A stretch of DNA of 64,000 nucleotides from Limnobaculum parvum. GTDB lineage: Bacteria; Pseudomonadota; Gammaproteobacteria; Enterobacterales; Enterobacteriaceae. The notes beneath the pieces are model-generated. The model did no database searches. It saw only the letters and a program-made list of their open reading frames with translations, and was not told the origin of the DNA. The stretch covers positions 2,762,001-2,826,000 of the forward strand of contig NZ_CP029185.2 of NCBI RefSeq assembly GCF_003096015.2, in the 5' to 3' direction. Numbering within the stretch: the first letter of the stretch is position 1; each line of letters begins with the position of its first letter. The position numbers and the translations under genes were made by a program. Positions 31,937 to 44,100 of the stretch are shown here, piece by piece.

Positions 31937-34309
31937 ATGAAAAAACGTTATCCCACACTGCTGGCCACTACAATTTGGATGGCATTATACAGCCAGAATG
32001 CTTTGGCTAACCCTTTAGCCGAACAATGTCGGCTTGGAATCCCTATTTATGAACGTCCGCTGATGTCGGGCGATCCGAACGCTTTACCGGTTAATATTGA
32101 ATCTGATGACAGTCAGGTTAACTATCCTGAAAGCGCGATGTTTACCGGCAACGTTATTGTTGAACAGGGTAACCGGTTGATGGTTGCCGATCAGGCCGAA
32201 GTAAATCAAACCGAACAGCCGGGTCAATCGGAACCTATCCGTACCGTTACGGCTACCGGCAACGTTAAGTATGATGACAATATGATCAAACTTAGCGGCC
32301 CAAAAGCTTGGTCTAATTTGAATACCAAAGATACCGATCTTTACCAGGGTAATTATCAGATGGTTGGGCGCCAAGGGCGCGGTCAGGCTGATACCATGAA
32401 GCTGCGGGAAAATAACCGTTATGCGATTTTGGAAAACGGTACCTTTACCTCCTGTCTGCCTGACGATAACAGCTGGAGTGTAGTGGGCTCTGAAATCATT
32501 CATGATAATGAAGAAGAGCTGGCCGAAATCTGGAATGCCCGATTTAAAATTGGCCCAGTGCCGGTTTTTTACAGCCCATACTTACAGTTACCTACCGGTA
32601 ATAAGCGTCGTTCCGGTTTCCTACTGCCTAATGCCAAATACGGTAATAACAGCGGTTTTGAATTTATTCTGCCGTATTACTGGAATATTGCGCCAAACTT
32701 CGATGCGACTATTTCGCCACACTATATCCAACAGCGTGGGATGCAGTTCCAGAATGAGTTCCGTTACTTACTCACCCCTGGCGCAGGTATCATGGAGTTT
32801 GACTGGCTGAAAAGTGATGACCAGTACGCCTCTGATTTTCCAAGTGCAGACAATACCGACCGCTGGTTATTCTACTGGAATCATAATGGTGTAATGGATC
32901 AGAACTGGCGTTTCAGTATTGACTATACCAAGCTCAGTGATAGCCGCTATTTAAGTGATTTTACCAGCGAATATGGCTCCAGTACCGATGGTTATGCTAC
33001 CCAAAAATACAGCGTGGGATATGCTAACCAGAACTGGGATGCGACTGTGGCAATGAAAAAATTCCAGATCTTTGCTACCGGTGGTAACGTTAACGCCTAC
33101 CGTGCAGAGCCACAAATTGATATCAATAACTATCTGTATGATATTGGTGGTTTCGACCTGCATACTTACGGTCAGTTATCTAAATTCACCAGTGAGAACC
33201 CGAATAACCCAACCGCAGTACGGGCACATATTGAGCCAACGTTTAACTATCCTATCGCCAATGATTGGGGAAGTATTGATAGTGAATTCAAGCTGATGGC
33301 GACCCACTACGAACAGGACTTCTCGGATAATTTTTATAAGTACTATGGTACCTCTGCTCCACATCTGGAAGATTCAGTAAACCGGGTATTACCACAGTAC
33401 AAAATTGCCGGCAAAGTGGTGTTTGACCGCCCAATGGACACTTGGCAAGACTTTACTCAGACGCTGGAACCTCGGGTCCAATATCTCTATGTTCCTTATA
33501 AAGATCAGAGTGATATTTATGTCTATGATTCAACGTTACTCCAGTCAGACTATACCGGATTATTCCGCGATCGTACTTATAGCGGTCTGGATCGTATCGC
33601 CTCCGCAAATCAAGTGACGACAGGTTTAACCACACGGATTTATGACGATCGTCAAAATGAGCGTTTTAATGCTTCTATCGGACAGATCTATTTCTTCGAA
33701 AAATCCCGCACCGGTGACAATGACTACTATTCAAACAAAATCGACCAGAATAAAGAAACCGGCAGCGTAGTTTGGGCCGCAGACAGCTACTGGAAAATTG
33801 ACTCTAACTTTGGCCTGCGCGGTGGCGTACAATACGATACGCGTCTGGATACCTTCGCGGTAGGTAATGCCGTGGCTGAGTATCGTAAAGATAGCGAACG
33901 TGTAGTTCAACTTAGCTACCGTTATGCCAGCAAAGAGTACGTGTCAGCCATGACCACTAACATATCTAACGGTTATACCGCATATAATCAGGATATTTCG
34001 CAAGTTGGTGGTATTGCCACTTGGCCAATTGCAGACAGATGGTCTGTTACTAGTGCATATTACTATGACACGAAACTAAAACAGTCTGCCGATGGTCTAA
34101 TAGGCGTTCAGTACAATACTTGCTGTTGGGCTATTGGTGTTGGCTATGAACGAAAAATTATTGGCTGGAACTCGAAGGGTGATTTCCAGAGTGATTACGA
34201 CAACAAGGTATCTTTTAACATCGAACTGCGTGGCTTAAGTGGCAACCATAACTTAGGCGGAAGCAAAATGTTACGTACCGGAATATTGCCATATCAACAG
34301 GCTTTCTGA
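31937..34309 (+). CDS. lptD: LptD, outer-membrane LPS assembly protein
   Basis: Beta-barrel that inserts lipopolysaccharide into the outer leaflet with LptE. The 790 residues start with a signal peptide of 24 ([20 protein letters not shown]). An OstA/jellyroll periplasmic domain and a 26-strand barrel follow. The four cysteines needed for the two disulfides are present: Cys31 (EQCRLG), one near 174 (TSCLPD) and the adjacent pair in YNTCCWAIG. First gene of lptD-surA-pdxA-rsmA-apaGH. Confidence 0.97.
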   Translation: MKKRYPTLLATTIWMALYSQNALANPLAEQCRLGIPIYERPLMSGDPNALPVNIESDDSQVNYPESAMFTGNVIVEQGNRLMVADQAEVNQTEQPGQSEPIRTVTATGNVKYDDNMIKLSGPKAWSNLNTKDTDLYQGNYQMVGRQGRGQADTMKLRENNRYAILENGTFTSCLPDDNSWSVVGSEIIHDNEEELAEIWNARFKIGPVPVFYSPYLQLPTGNKRRSGFLLPNAKYGNNSGFEFILPYYWNIAPNFDATISPHYIQQRGMQFQNEFRYLLTPGAGIMEFDWLKSDDQYASDFPSADNTDRWLFYWNHNGVMDQNWRFSIDYTKLSDSRYLSDFTSEYGSSTDGYATQKYSVGYANQNWDATVAMKKFQIFATGGNVNAYRAEPQIDINNYLYDIGGFDLHTYGQLSKFTSENPNNPTAVRAHIEPTFNYPIANDWGSIDSEFKLMATHYEQDFSDNFYKYYGTSAPHLEDSVNRVLPQYKIAGKVVFDRPMDTWQDFTQTLEPRVQYLYVPYKDQSDIYVYDSTLLQSDYTGLFRDRTYSGLDRIASANQVTTGLTTRIYDDRQNERFNASIGQIYFFEKSRTGDNDYYSNKIDQNKETGSVVWAADSYWKIDSNFGLRGGVQYDTRLDTFAVGNAVAEYRKDSERVVQLSYRYASKEYVSAMTTNISNGYTAYNQDISQVGGIATWPIADRWSVTSAYYYDTKLKQSADGLIGVQYNTCCWAIGVGYERKIIGWNSKGDFQSDYDNKVSFNIELRGLSGNHNLGGSKMLRTGILPYQQAF

Positions 34310-34382
34310 TATCCATCGTGAAGACGTTGGTATTATTTCTAAGATAAACCGCCCCGTGCGGATGGACTATATGAGAAAAGTA

Positions 34383-35735
34383 ATGAAAAACTGGAGATCG
34401 CTTGCCGCAAGTCTGGCGCTCTGTACATCAGTCGCTTCGATGTCATTGGCTTCACATGCTGTACTTGCTGCACCTCAGGGACAACACGTCGATCGCGTTG
34501 CTGCTATCGTCAATAACGGCGTCGTTTTAGAGAGCGATGTCAACAATATGATGTCTTCCGTTAAAAATGGCGCTCGCCGCGCTGGCCAACAATTGCCAGA
34601 TGACGATACTTTACGCGCCCAGATTACTGAAAGACTGATTATGGATAGCATTGTTAGTCAGCTAGGCACCAGCATGGGCGTTAAAATTGATGATGCCCAA
34701 CTTGATAAAGGTATTGCTGATATTGCTCAGCAAAACCGTATGACGGTAGCTCAGTTAAGAAGCCGCCTTTCCGCAGATGGTATGGACTACAAAACTTATC
34801 GTGAGCAAATCCGTAAAGAGATGCTGATGAGTGAAGTACGTAATAACGAAGTCCGCCGTCGGATTACGGTATTGCCTCAGGAAGTTGACTCATTAGCCGG
34901 CCAAATGGCTAATCAGTTAGATGCCAGTGCGGAACTAAACCTAAGCCACATCATGATTCCGTTAGGTGAAAACCCTAGTCCGGATCAGGTTGCTAAAGCG
35001 GATGAGCGAGCAAAAAGCATCGTTGAACAGTTAAAAAATGGCGCTGACTTCGGCAAAATGGCTGCGACCTATTCAGCAGACCCACAGGCGCTGAGAGGCG
35101 GTAAAATGGGTTGGGCTAAAATGCAGGAACTGCCTTCTATTTTTGCCAGCGAACTACAAACATCGCAAAAAGGCAGTATCGTTGGTCCAGTTCGTTCTCG
35201 CGTAGGCTTCCACATACTCAAAGTAAATGATATTCGCGGTGAGCAAAAATCCATTTCGATCATGGAAGTTCATGCTCGCCACATCCTGATCCGTCCAACG
35301 GTTGTAGTGACTGACGATCAGGCTAGAGCACAATTGGCTTCTATTGCCGATGATATTCGCAGCGGAAAAGCAGATTTTGCCGAAATGGCGCGTAAATACT
35401 CTGAAGACCCAGGTTCTGCTCGCCAAGGCGGAGATATGGGTTGGTCTTCGCCAGAAGTCTTTGATCCGGCATTCCGCGATGCGCTGATGCGCCTGCAGAA
35501 GAATGAGATCAGCGCACCGATTCACTCTTCATTTGGCTGGCATCTGATCCAACTGTTGGATACCCGTCAAGTTGATAAAACCGACGTTGCTCAGAAAGAC
35601 CGGGCTTACCGTATGCTGTTCAACCGGAAGTTCTCTGAAGAAGTACCTAGCTGGATGCAGGAAATTCGTGCCAGTGCTTACGTTAAAATTATGAACGGAA
35701 CTAACAGCAGCAGTACCAGCACTAATGGTCAGTAA
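34383..35735 (+). CDS. surA: SurA, periplasmic chaperone/peptidyl-prolyl isomerase
   Basis: Main periplasmic chaperone for outer-membrane proteins, including LptD encoded just upstream. I use the start [14 protein letters not shown] at 34383, which gives a normal signal peptide ending HAVLA; ATG codons at 34356 and 34371 are alternatives since no site is strong. About 450 residues: N-terminal chaperone domain ([17 protein letters not shown]), two parvulin domains ([10 protein letters not shown]... and [10 protein letters not shown]...GWSSPE), C-terminal helix. Its end overlaps pdxA by 11 bases. It carries a Ser/Thr/Asn-rich tail of about 12 residues beyond the E. coli end. Confidence 0.95.
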   Translation: MKNWRSLAASLALCTSVASMSLASHAVLAAPQGQHVDRVAAIVNNGVVLESDVNNMMSSVKNGARRAGQQLPDDDTLRAQITERLIMDSIVSQLGTSMGVKIDDAQLDKGIADIAQQNRMTVAQLRSRLSADGMDYKTYREQIRKEMLMSEVRNNEVRRRITVLPQEVDSLAGQMANQLDASAELNLSHIMIPLGENPSPDQVAKADERAKSIVEQLKNGADFGKMAATYSADPQALRGGKMGWAKMQELPSIFASELQTSQKGSIVGPVRSRVGFHILKVNDIRGEQKSISIMEVHARHILIRPTVVVTDDQARAQLASIADDIRSGKADFAEMARKYSEDPGSARQGGDMGWSSPEVFDPAFRDALMRLQKNEISAPIHSSFGWHLIQLLDTRQVDKTDVAQKDRAYRMLFNRKFSEEVPSWMQEIRASAYVKIMNGTNSSSTSTNGQ

Positions 35736-36720
35736 TTCTCAGCGCGTGGTGATCACACCGGGAGAGCCTGCCGGTGTAGGACCTGACTTAATCGTTCAAC
35801 TGGCTCAGCGGGAATGGCCCGTTGAGCTGGTGGTTTGCGCCGCGCCAGAATTACTCCAACAAAGGGCAGCCCTCCTTGGGCTGCCTTTACAATTACGTGT
35901 TTACCAGCCGAAACAATCACCTCAGCCTCAGGAAAAAGGAACATTAACCGTTTTACCGGTTAAATTAAGTCATCCTGTTACCCCTGGGGAGCTTAATCGC
36001 CAAAACAGCCAATACGTTATAGACTCGCTGGCCCGCGCCTGCGATGGCTGCCTTAGCGGTGAATTTGCAGCGTTGATCACCGGCCCGGTACATAAAGGCA
36101 TTATTAATGATGCCGGACACCCTTTTACTGGTCACACGGAGTTTTTTGCAGAACGCAGTCAGCGGCAACGTGTAGTAATGATGCTGGCAACGGAAGAGCT
36201 ACGTGTTGCTTTGGTGACCACACATTTACCTCTATCCCGCGTTTCTGAAGCAATTACCCCTGAGAGCCTGACGGAAACCATTACCATACTGAATCATGAT
36301 TTAGTCACTCAGTTTGGCATTCCGCACCCCCAAATTTATGTTTGTGGGCTGAACCCTCATGCGGGTGAAGGGGGGCATATGGGCCATGAAGAGATAGAAA
36401 TAATCTCCCCTACGCTGGAAAAACTGCGTCAACAGGGTATCAGCCTTATTGGGCCGCTTCCGGCAGACACCCTATTTCAGCCTAAATATTTACAACATGC
36501 TGATGCCGTATTAGCCATGTATCACGATCAGGGATTACCTGTTTTAAAATATCAGGGATTTGGCCGAGCGGTGAATATCACCCTGGGACTTCCTTTTATC
36601 AGAACCTCTGTTGATCATGGCACCGCATTAGACCTTGCCGCGACGGGTACTGCCGATGCTGGTAGTTTTACCGTTGCTCTCAATCTCGCTATTAAAATGA
36701 TAAATAATCGTAATGAATAA
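35725..36720 (+). CDS. pdxA: PdxA, 4-hydroxythreonine-4-phosphate dehydrogenase
   Basis: NAD-dependent enzyme of the DXP-dependent pyridoxal phosphate pathway. 331 residues beginning [22 protein letters not shown]. The metal-binding histidines are in [19 protein letters not shown] and [11 protein letters not shown]. The start lies inside the surA 3' end and the stop overlaps rsmA by 8 bases, the coupled arrangement of E. coli. Confidence 0.97.
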   Translation: MVSNSQRVVITPGEPAGVGPDLIVQLAQREWPVELVVCAAPELLQQRAALLGLPLQLRVYQPKQSPQPQEKGTLTVLPVKLSHPVTPGELNRQNSQYVIDSLARACDGCLSGEFAALITGPVHKGIINDAGHPFTGHTEFFAERSQRQRVVMMLATEELRVALVTTHLPLSRVSEAITPESLTETITILNHDLVTQFGIPHPQIYVCGLNPHAGEGGHMGHEEIEIISPTLEKLRQQGISLIGPLPADTLFQPKYLQHADAVLAMYHDQGLPVLKYQGFGRAVNITLGLPFIRTSVDHGTALDLAATGTADAGSFTVALNLAIKMINNRNE

Positions 36721-37546
36721 TCGTGTTCATCAGGGCCACTTTGCCCGCAAACGTTTTGGGCAAAACTTTTTAAGCGATCCTTATGTGATCGACAGCATCG
36801 TCTCGGCGATTCACCCACTGCCGGGTCAGGCAATGCTGGAGATAGGTCCAGGTCTGGCTGCACTAACCGAACCTGTCGCCGAGCGGTTAGAACATATGAC
36901 CGTTATCGAACTGGACCGCGATTTAGCGGCACGTCTGGCGGTTAACCCTAAGCTGAAAGATAAGCTAACTATCTATCAGCAAGATGCCATGACCTTTGAT
37001 TTTGCTGCACTGGCTAAAGAGATTGGGCAACCACTAAGAGTGTTCGGCAACCTGCCATATAACATCTCGACGCCGCTGATGTTCCACCTTTTCAGCTATA
37101 CTAATGCTATAAGTGACATGCACTTTATGTTACAGAAAGAAGTCGTTAACCGTCTGGTCGCTGGCGAAAATAGCAAAACTTTCGGTCGGTTAAGCGTAAT
37201 GGCGCAATATTATTGCCGGATTATTCCGGTACTGGAAGTGCCACCAACGGCATTCCGCCCTGCGCCAAAAGTAGACTCAGCGGTAGTACGTCTAATTCCG
37301 CATGACAGTATCCCCTATCCTGTAGAAGATATTCGTATCCTGAGCCGTCTGACTACCGAAGCATTCAATCAACGGCGTAAAACCATCCGCAATAGTCTGG
37401 GTCATCTGTTCACGCCAGAACAACTGACTGAATTGGGCTTGGACCTGAACATGCGGGCAGAAAATATCTCTGTTGAACTGTATTGCAAAATGGCAAATTG
37501 GTTATCAACCAAAGGCACCAAACTGCCGGAGGCTAAACAGGAGTAA
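36713..37546 (+). CDS. rsmA: RsmA (KsgA), 16S rRNA dimethyladenosine transferase
   Basis: Dimethylates A1518 and A1519 of 16S rRNA late in small-subunit assembly. 277 residues with the SAM motif [13 protein letters not shown], the family start [15 protein letters not shown] and catalytic [10 protein letters not shown]. It overlaps pdxA by 8 bases and is followed 4 bases later by apaG. Confidence 0.97.
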   Translation: MNNRVHQGHFARKRFGQNFLSDPYVIDSIVSAIHPLPGQAMLEIGPGLAALTEPVAERLEHMTVIELDRDLAARLAVNPKLKDKLTIYQQDAMTFDFAALAKEIGQPLRVFGNLPYNISTPLMFHLFSYTNAISDMHFMLQKEVVNRLVAGENSKTFGRLSVMAQYYCRIIPVLEVPPTAFRPAPKVDSAVVRLIPHDSIPYPVEDIRILSRLTTEAFNQRRKTIRNSLGHLFTPEQLTELGLDLNMRAENISVELYCKMANWLSTKGTKLPEAKQE

Positions 37547-37550
37547 TACC

Positions 37551-37928
37551 GTGATCGATAAACCCAGAGTTTTTATTCAGGCACAAAGTTTCTATGTTGA
37601 AGCCCAGTCTTTGCCGGATGAAGAGCGATTTGTTTTTGCTTATACCATGACAGTTCGCAATCTGGGCCGAGAGCAGGTACAACTTCTTAGCCGATATTGG
37701 CTAATCACTAATGCTAACGGCAAACACACTGAAGTTCAGGGTGAAGGCGTGATTGGTGAGCAACCGGTTATTTTGGCAGGCAGTGAGTTTCAATATACCA
37801 GCGGCGCTATTCTGGAAACGCCGTTGGGTACAATGGAAGGCCATTACAATATGATTGATCATATGGGGCAACCATTTCAGATAGTGATTCCGGTATTCCG
37901 TCTGGCGATTCCGTCTCTGATTCACTAA
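37551..37928 (+). CDS. apaG: ApaG
   Basis: Small fibronectin-III-like protein of uncertain function that travels with apaH. The start is GTG at 37551 ([20 protein letters not shown]) behind AGGAG, giving 125 residues as in E. coli. The frame is open further upstream only because it crosses rsmA. Conserved GRYWLI-type segment ([11 protein letters not shown]), [12 protein letters not shown] and [12 protein letters not shown]. Confidence 0.94.
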   Translation: MIDKPRVFIQAQSFYVEAQSLPDEERFVFAYTMTVRNLGREQVQLLSRYWLITNANGKHTEVQGEGVIGEQPVILAGSEFQYTSGAILETPLGTMEGHYNMIDHMGQPFQIVIPVFRLAIPSLIH

Positions 37929-37963
37929 CAAAAATTCAATAATAAAAAGGTTAGCTCCCGCTT

Positions 37964-38731
37964 ATGGCAACACTTTTAGTCGGTGATGTGCACGGTTGTT
38001 TTCAGGAACTACAGGCTTTGCTGGCACAAGCCAGTTTTAACCCCGCCACAGATACCCTTTGGCTAACGGGCGATTTGGTTGCCCGAGGCCCGGACTCTCT
38101 TGACGTTCTTCGTTATGTTCGATCGCTGGGCGATTCAGTCCGTATCGTATTGGGTAATCATGACCTTCATCTGTTGGCGATTTATGCCGGTATTAGCCGC
38201 AATAAACCGAAAGATAACCTGACCGAATTGCTGGAAGCGCCGGACTGTGACGAATTAATCAACTGGCTACGCCGTCAGCCCGTGCTACAAATAGACGAAG
38301 AAAAGGCATTGGTGATGGGACACGCAGGCATCACCCCTCAATGGGATATCGATACCGCCAAGCGCTGCGCCCGTGAGATTGAAGCCATTCTTTCCAGTGA
38401 TAGCTATCCGCTATTTTTGGACTCCATGTATGGCGACTTACCAAACTGCTGGCACGATGAGCTATCAGGATTGCCAAGGCTGCGCTATGCCACCAATGCG
38501 TTAACCCGCATGCGTTACTGCTATCCCAATGGTTGTCTAGATATGATCTGTAAAGATGTACCTAAAAAGGCACCAGCACCGTTAAAACCTTGGTTTGAAC
38601 TCTCAAGTCCGGTTTCTGAGAACTACTCGATTGTTTTCGGGCACTGGGCTTCACTGGAAGGAAAAGGGGTACCAGAAGGCATCTATGCACTGGATACCGG
38701 CTGCTGCTGGGGGGGGAACTCACCATGTTGA
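37964..38731 (+). CDS. apaH: ApaH, diadenosine tetraphosphatase; 3' end frameshifted
   Basis: Symmetrical Ap4A hydrolase, also acting on Np4-capped RNA. The metallophosphoesterase motifs are intact: GDVHGC at 7-12, [10 protein letters not shown] near 37 and LGNHDLHLL near 63. The frame as read stops at 255 residues, after [13 protein letters not shown]. coli ApaH has 280 and continues [14 protein letters not shown]. Directly after Trp lies a run of eight G (38709-38716). With nine G the frame reads [18 protein letters not shown] and ends at 38796 (277 residues). So this is a one-base deletion in a homopolymer: a real truncation, a slippage site or a sequencing error. The catalytic core is unaffected. 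Confidence 0.9.
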   Translation: MATLLVGDVHGCFQELQALLAQASFNPATDTLWLTGDLVARGPDSLDVLRYVRSLGDSVRIVLGNHDLHLLAIYAGISRNKPKDNLTELLEAPDCDELINWLRRQPVLQIDEEKALVMGHAGITPQWDIDTAKRCAREIEAILSSDSYPLFLDSMYGDLPNCWHDELSGLPRLRYATNALTRMRYCYPNGCLDMICKDVPKKAPAPLKPWFELSSPVSENYSIVFGHWASLEGKGVPEGIYALDTGCCWGGNSPC

Positions 38732-38835
38732 GATGGGAAGATAAGCAATATTTCCAACAAGAATCTCTGGCCAAAACGGCTGAAACCAATGATTAAAACA
38801 GCTCCGGCACACCGTTCGAATGAGCCGGAAAGCCA

Positions 38836-39321
38836 TTATTTTTGCCGTTCCAGTATTTCGAACTGATAGGCATGTGGGTTCTTTTCATCAGCCTCATGGC
38901 GTTGAGAAAATACCTGATGCCATGCAACTTGATGATAATCAGGGAAATAGGTATCTCCCGCCAGATCGGCATCAATATGGGTTAGATACAGCCGATCAGC
39001 CAGAGATAATGCCTGCTGATAGACGCTACCACCACCAATAATCATCACCTCTTCCGCCTTGCCTGCCGCTTGAATAGCCAGACCTAGCGAAGTAACCCAA
39101 GTCACTCTTTCGTCCGTTTGAGGCTGCCGACTGATCACAATATTTAACCGCCCTGGTAGCGGACGTCCAATAGACAAATAAGTATTACGACCCATAATTA
39201 TCGGTTTGTTCAGGGTATTTTGTTTAAACCAAGCCAAATCGGCGGGAAGATGCCACGGCATCGCATTCTCAGCACCAATCACCCGGTTGGCTGCCATAGC
39301 GGCAATCAGACTAATCATCAT
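38836..39321 (-). CDS. folA: FolA, dihydrofolate reductase
   Basis: NADPH-dependent reduction of dihydrofolate to tetrahydrofolate; target of trimethoprim. 161 residues with [31 protein letters not shown] (the catalytic Asp28-equivalent is in PADLAW), [17 protein letters not shown] and [14 protein letters not shown]. Two adjacent ATG codons can serve as the start; AGGA lies upstream. Convergent with apaH, as in E. coli. Confidence 0.97.
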   Translation of the reverse strand: MMISLIAAMAANRVIGAENAMPWHLPADLAWFKQNTLNKPIIMGRNTYLSIGRPLPGRLNIVISRQPQTDERVTWVTSLGLAIQAAGKAEEVMIIGGGSVYQQALSLADRLYLTHIDADLAGDTYFPDYHQVAWHQVFSQRHEADEKNPHAYQFEILERQK

Positions 39322-39344
39322 AACAAGATCCTGCTATCAGGCGG

Positions 39345-39809
39345 TTATACGCTGGGTTTGCGGCGATAGAGCCATAGGGCAGGTAACGAAAGCCCAATGG
39401 ACAATGCTCCAACGATAAACGAAGCCCTCAAAAAATAAGTAATCATGGTTCCAAACAGCTCGGGAGAATAACCCTTATGGGAGATCTCTACCAGCGCAAT
39501 CATTGCCTTATAGGCAAAAACGCCAGGAAACATCGGAATCACGGCAGCAACGGTAAACACTTTAGGATGGGCAAGAAAACGCCGCGACCAGATAATACCG
39601 ATTGTGCCAATCAGCATAGAGGTCAGCAATGTGCTCCATTCCAGAGGAAACTGGTAATAAATTAATATGGTACGGCAGGCATAACCTATCGCGCCAAGTA
39701 ACGCACAATACTTTAGCGCTTTTACCGGTACGTTAAACACCAGCGCAAAACCAACCGCCGGAATTGCTGCGAAAAACATATTTTCGATAAGCGTTAATAT
39801 CAGATTCAT
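39345..39809 (-). CDS. yjjB: YjjB, ThrE-family exporter subunit (small)
   Basis: Small partner of the split ThrE-type exporter; the E. coli YjjPB pair has been reported to export succinate. The start at 39809 ([21 protein letters not shown]) follows GGAGCTGGTT and gives 154 residues; the longer frame to 39893 lies inside yjjP. Four to five membrane helices, with [16 protein letters not shown] and [16 protein letters not shown] conserved. Overlaps the yjjP stop in an ATGA. Confidence 0.92.
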   Translation of the reverse strand: MNLILTLIENMFFAAIPAVGFALVFNVPVKALKYCALLGAIGYACRTILIYYQFPLEWSTLLTSMLIGTIGIIWSRRFLAHPKVFTVAAVIPMFPGVFAYKAMIALVEISHKGYSPELFGTMITYFLRASFIVGALSIGLSLPALWLYRRKPSV

Positions 39810-40585
39810 AACCAGCTCCGAAATCCCCAGACGGTTATCGCAACCACAACCCCAATACAGGTTGAAAGGGTTAGCAGACTGGCCATTACCCAACGAGCAA
39901 TACCGGTATTGATATGTCCTTTAAACATATCCGCCACCGAGTTAATCAGCGGGAAACCGGGAACCAACAGCAACACACTGGAAGCCATCGCTATCGAAGC
40001 TTTAGCTATATCCATCCAATTCACCAACCAACCGGCAACGGTGGTTGCCACAAAGGCCGTGGCAAAAAAATTGATTAACGGATTGATCTGAAAAGAAGTG
40101 ATAACCTGACGAGAGTACATGGCAACTCCGCTGGCTAACAGCGTAACGAGTACGGCATCCCAATCTCCGCCTGCCAATTTGCAGAAGCTGGCGCAGGATA
40201 ACCCCACCATCAGCACCATTAACCAGCGTGGATAGCGTAAAGGCTTAATATGATTTAAGCGTTTCTCTACTTCATCAACACCTAATAAGTGATGCTCAGT
40301 TAATATCACAATCCGCTGAACTTCAGTTACCACATGCATATTTATGCCGCGATCGACATTCTTGCGCGTAGAGGTAAGACAGTGTCCTTTATAGATGGTA
40401 CTCAGCACTATTGCATTAGCAGAGATAGAACTTTCTACCTCATCCACACCGAGTGCTTTACCAAGACGAGTAGAAAGTTGCTCTATCAACATACTTTCTG
40501 CGCCGTGCTGTAGCAATAACAACCCACACTGTATACACAAACGGGTAATCTCCCGCTGGCGTTGATGGACTTTATCAAATTCCAC
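39806..40585 (-). CDS. yjjP: YjjP, ThrE-family exporter subunit (large)
   Basis: Larger half of the ThrE-type exporter. 259 residues from a GTG start ([20 protein letters not shown]) behind AGGT. A soluble N-terminal domain with family motif [17 protein letters not shown] and SANAIVLST is followed by about five membrane helices ending in [20 protein letters not shown]. In E. coli this pair lies far away; here it sits between carB and folA. Confidence 0.92.
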   Translation of the reverse strand: MEFDKVHQRQREITRLCIQCGLLLLQHGAESMLIEQLSTRLGKALGVDEVESSISANAIVLSTIYKGHCLTSTRKNVDRGINMHVVTEVQRIVILTEHHLLGVDEVEKRLNHIKPLRYPRWLMVLMVGLSCASFCKLAGGDWDAVLVTLLASGVAMYSRQVITSFQINPLINFFATAFVATTVAGWLVNWMDIAKASIAMASSVLLLVPGFPLINSVADMFKGHINTGIARWVMASLLTLSTCIGVVVAITVWGFRSWL

Positions 40586-40768
40586 TTTATGTTTACCTGA
40601 GTGAAATAGAGAGGAAATAAACGGATAAACGCTACCGTTTGCCGGGATTTCAAAAGTGCCAGTTAGAATAACACTGATTTTTGAACCGCTTCAAACGCTT
40701 AGCCACTGTTTATTATAATTTTTAAAGTTTAGGTGCAGAATATCAAAGAGGCTAATTCTATTCCCTTT
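40586..40768. other. Upstream region of yjjP
   Basis: About 180 bases of A+T-rich sequence expected to carry the yjjP promoter. No clear -35/-10 pair could be fixed by eye. Confidence 0.4.
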
Positions 40769-41074
40769 TCTATCTATGCCCTTCCATGAGCACTTGAATT
40801 CAGTTGACGACTGAAAGAGGCCAGCATGACCCACACGGATGCGGGGCGAGGCGCAGCGGCGCTGTACCGGTGCATTAAGGCCGAATGAAGGAAGAAGGCA
40901 GTCGCCACAACGCGGTATGCCGTGTTGAACAGCACTTGCGCTGGCCCGCAAGGGTGAATACATCATTTCATGATGTATTCATAGCGCGACCTGAATTCCT
41001 GTACGAAAGGCGCGGGATGCAGGGGCATTCGCCCAATGCCCCTGCTCGGCTGCGTACACCACAGCTCAGATAGA
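40769..41074. repeat. G+C-rich multi-hairpin intergenic element of unknown type
   Basis: About 306 bases, clearly more G+C-rich than its flanks. It has at least five consecutive stem-loops: 40799-40815 (TTCAGT/ACTGAA), 40907-40926 (CAACGCGG/CCGTGTTG with one G-T), 40935-40952 (CTTGCG/CGCAAG), 40956-40980 (GAATACATCA/TGATGTATTC) and 41019-41045 (GCAGGGGCAT/ATGCCCCTGC). Possible 7-base terminal inverted repeats TCTATCT (40769-40775) and AGATAGA (41068-41074) bound it. Both strands have open frames of 60-90 codons without ribosome-binding sites. A dispersed intergenic repeat (MITE- or REP-like) is my first guess; a structured RNA is the alternative. Confidence 0.5.
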
Positions 41075-41124
41075 CACCATATGTTTAGCAGACGAAACTT
41101 ACTCCGACCCTAATTTCCCATTAA

Positions 41125-44100
41125 CTACTTCAACAACTGATGCATCTCCTGAACGGAAATCACTTTCTCCGTTGGATCCGCATTCATTGCCATCGTGGTA
41201 GCAAAACCGCCGTTTAGCGTGGTGTCATAGTGGACTTTATACTGTAGCGCGCTGCGGCGAATCAGCTTAGAGTCCTCAATAGCCTGACGCCCTTCGGTGG
41301 TGTTGACGATGTAGTTATACTCGCCGTTTTTAATCCGATCCTGAATGTGCGGACGACCTTCATGTACCTTATTCACCAGACGAGGATTGATTCCTGCTTC
41401 ACCTAACACCACCGCAGTACCATGAGTGGCATCTAGATCGAAGCCCTGTTTCAGCAGCTTGGCGGCTAAATCCACCACTCGAGCTTTATCACCTTCACGA
41501 ACCGATAACAGTGCGCGTCCACGCGGGATCCGATTTGGGCTGCTGCCCAACATCGCCTTAGCGAATGCTTCGGCAAAGCTGCGGCCAACCCCCATCACTT
41601 CACCGGTTGAACGCATTTCTGGCCCTAGAATTGGGTCTACTCCCGGGAATTTGTTGAATGGCAGCACCACTTCTTTTACCGAGTAATAAGGCGGAATAAC
41701 TTCTTTGGTTACACCTTGCTCTAGCAGCGATTTGCCTGCCATCACCCGTGCAGCGACCTTAGCCAGTGGTACACCTGTTGCTTTGGAAACAAACGGGACG
41801 GTACGAGCTGCCCGAGGGTTCACTTCAATCAGATAGACATCGTTTCCTTTTACCGCAAACTGCACGTTCATTAAGCCGCGGACACAGAGTTCAAACGCCA
41901 ACTTTTCAACCTGTCTACGCATCTCATCCTGAATATCCTGGCTTAGCGTATAAGCAGGTAAAGAGCAGGCGGAATCGCCGGAGTGAACACCCGCTTGTTC
42001 GATGTGCTCCATGATGCCACCAATCAGTACGCGTTCACCGTCACAGATGGCGTCTACGTCAACTTCAATTGCGTCATCCAGAAAGCGATCCAGCAGTACT
42101 GGCGCATCGTTAGAAACACTCACTGCGGTCTGGAAATAACGGCGCAGGTCGGTCTCATCATAAACAATTTCCATCGCCCTTCCGCCCAGCACATAAGAAG
42201 GACGAACGACCAACGGATAACCAATACCGGCCGCCTTTTCCACCGCCATTTCAATGGCAGATACCGTTGCGTTTGCCGGTTGTTTCAAGCCCAAACGATG
42301 AACCGCCTGCTGGAAACGCTCCCGATCTTCTGCCCGGTCAATGGCATCCGGAGAGGTACCAAGAATCGGTACACCCGCGGCTTCTAACGAACGAGCCAGT
42401 TTTAATGGGGTTTGACCGCCATACTGAACGATAACACCGGCGGGTTGCTCTACGCGTACGATTTCCAGTACATCTTCCAGTGTAACCGGCTCGAAATAGA
42501 GGCGATCTGAAGTGTCATAATCTGTTGAAACGGTTTCAGGGTTACAGTTAACCATGATGGTTTCATAGCCATCTTCACGCAGCGCTAGCGAAGCATGAAC
42601 ACAGCAGTAGTCAAACTCAATCCCTTGCCCAATACGATTTGGACCACCGCCCAGCACCATAATTTTTGGGCGATCATTCGTTGGATTCGCTTCACACTCA
42701 TCTTCATAAGTCGAGTACATATAAGCGGTATCCGTGGCGAACTCGGCCGCACAGGTATCTACCCGCTTGTATACCGGATAAATACCATGCTTATAACGCA
42801 GTTTACGGACTTCAGCTTCAGAGAAGCCAACCAGTTTAGCCAGACGTGCATCGGCAAAACCTTTGCGCTTCAACAGGCGCATAAAATCATAGTCTAGGCC
42901 GTTAATACCGCGCTCAGCCACCTGCTCTTCCAAACGAACAAGTTCCTCAATCTGTACCAAGAACCAGCGGTCAATGTTGGTCAGATTAAAGACACCGTCC
43001 ACAGACATGCCTGCGCGGAATGCATCTGCAATGTACCAGATACGCTCAGCACCCGCTTCTTTCAGCTCGCGACGAATACGCGTCAGCGCTTCCGGATCGT
43101 CCAGACTGACTTTTGGATCCAATCCACTGGCACCCACTTCCAGACCGCGTAATGCTTTTTGCAGTGACTCTTGCTGCGTGCGCCCAATCGCCATCACTTC
43201 CCCAACAGATTTCATCTGCGTTGTCAGACGGTCATTAGCACCAGCAAACTTTTCGAAGTTAAAACGAGGAATTTTTGTCACGACATAGTCAATGGAAGGC
43301 TCGAACGATGCTGGCGTTCTCCCCCCGGTAATGTCATTCATCAACTCATCCAGGGTGTAGCCAACCGCCAGCTTGGCCGCGATTTTGGCAATCGGGAAAC
43401 CCGTTGCTTTAGAGGCCAACGCTGAAGAACGGGAAACCCGCGGGTTCATTTCGATAACAATCAGCCGACCATTTTTAGGGTTCACCGAGAACTGTACGTT
43501 AGAACCACCGGTTTCCACACCAATTTCACGCAGCACCGCCATCGATGCATTCCGCATGATCTGATACTCTTTATCGGTCAGGGTTTGCGCTGGCGCTACG
43601 GTAATCGAGTCGCCCGTGTGAATCCCCATAGCATCAAAGTTTTCGATGGAGCAAACGATAATACAGTTATCATTTTTGTCCCGAACCACTTCCATCTCAT
43701 ACTCTTTCCAACCAATCAGCGACTCATCAATCAACAGCTCTTTAGTCGGTGAAAGATCCAGACCGCGCTCGCAAATCTCTTCAAACTCTTCGCGGTTATA
43801 CGCAATGCCGCCACCGGATCCCCCCATGGTAAATGATGGACGGATAATACAAGGGAAGCCCACATCGGCAGCCACCGCATGCGCCTCTTCCATATTATGA
43901 GCAATACCGGAACGCGCCGTATCGAGCCCAATCTTTTTCATTGCTTTATCAAAACGTTGACGATCTTCCGCCTTATCGATGGCATCTGCCGTGGCACCAA
44001 TCATAATGACGCCAAATTCAGCCAGAACGCCCTTACGCTCCAGCTCAAGGGCACAGTTAAGAGCGGTTTGCCCTCCCATCGTCGGCAGAACCGCGTCCGG

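Noticed and set aside
32084..32503. 139-codon frame opposite lptD
   Set aside because: Antisense shadow of lptD with no ribosome-binding site or family resemblance.
40691..40966. 91-codon minus-strand frame in the multi-hairpin element
   Set aside because: No ribosome-binding site and no recognisable domain. It crosses several inverted repeats, so it is probably a by-product of the G+C-rich element.
40885..41073. 62-codon plus-strand frame in the same element
   Set aside because: Same reasons; it overlaps the opposite-strand frame and the hairpins.
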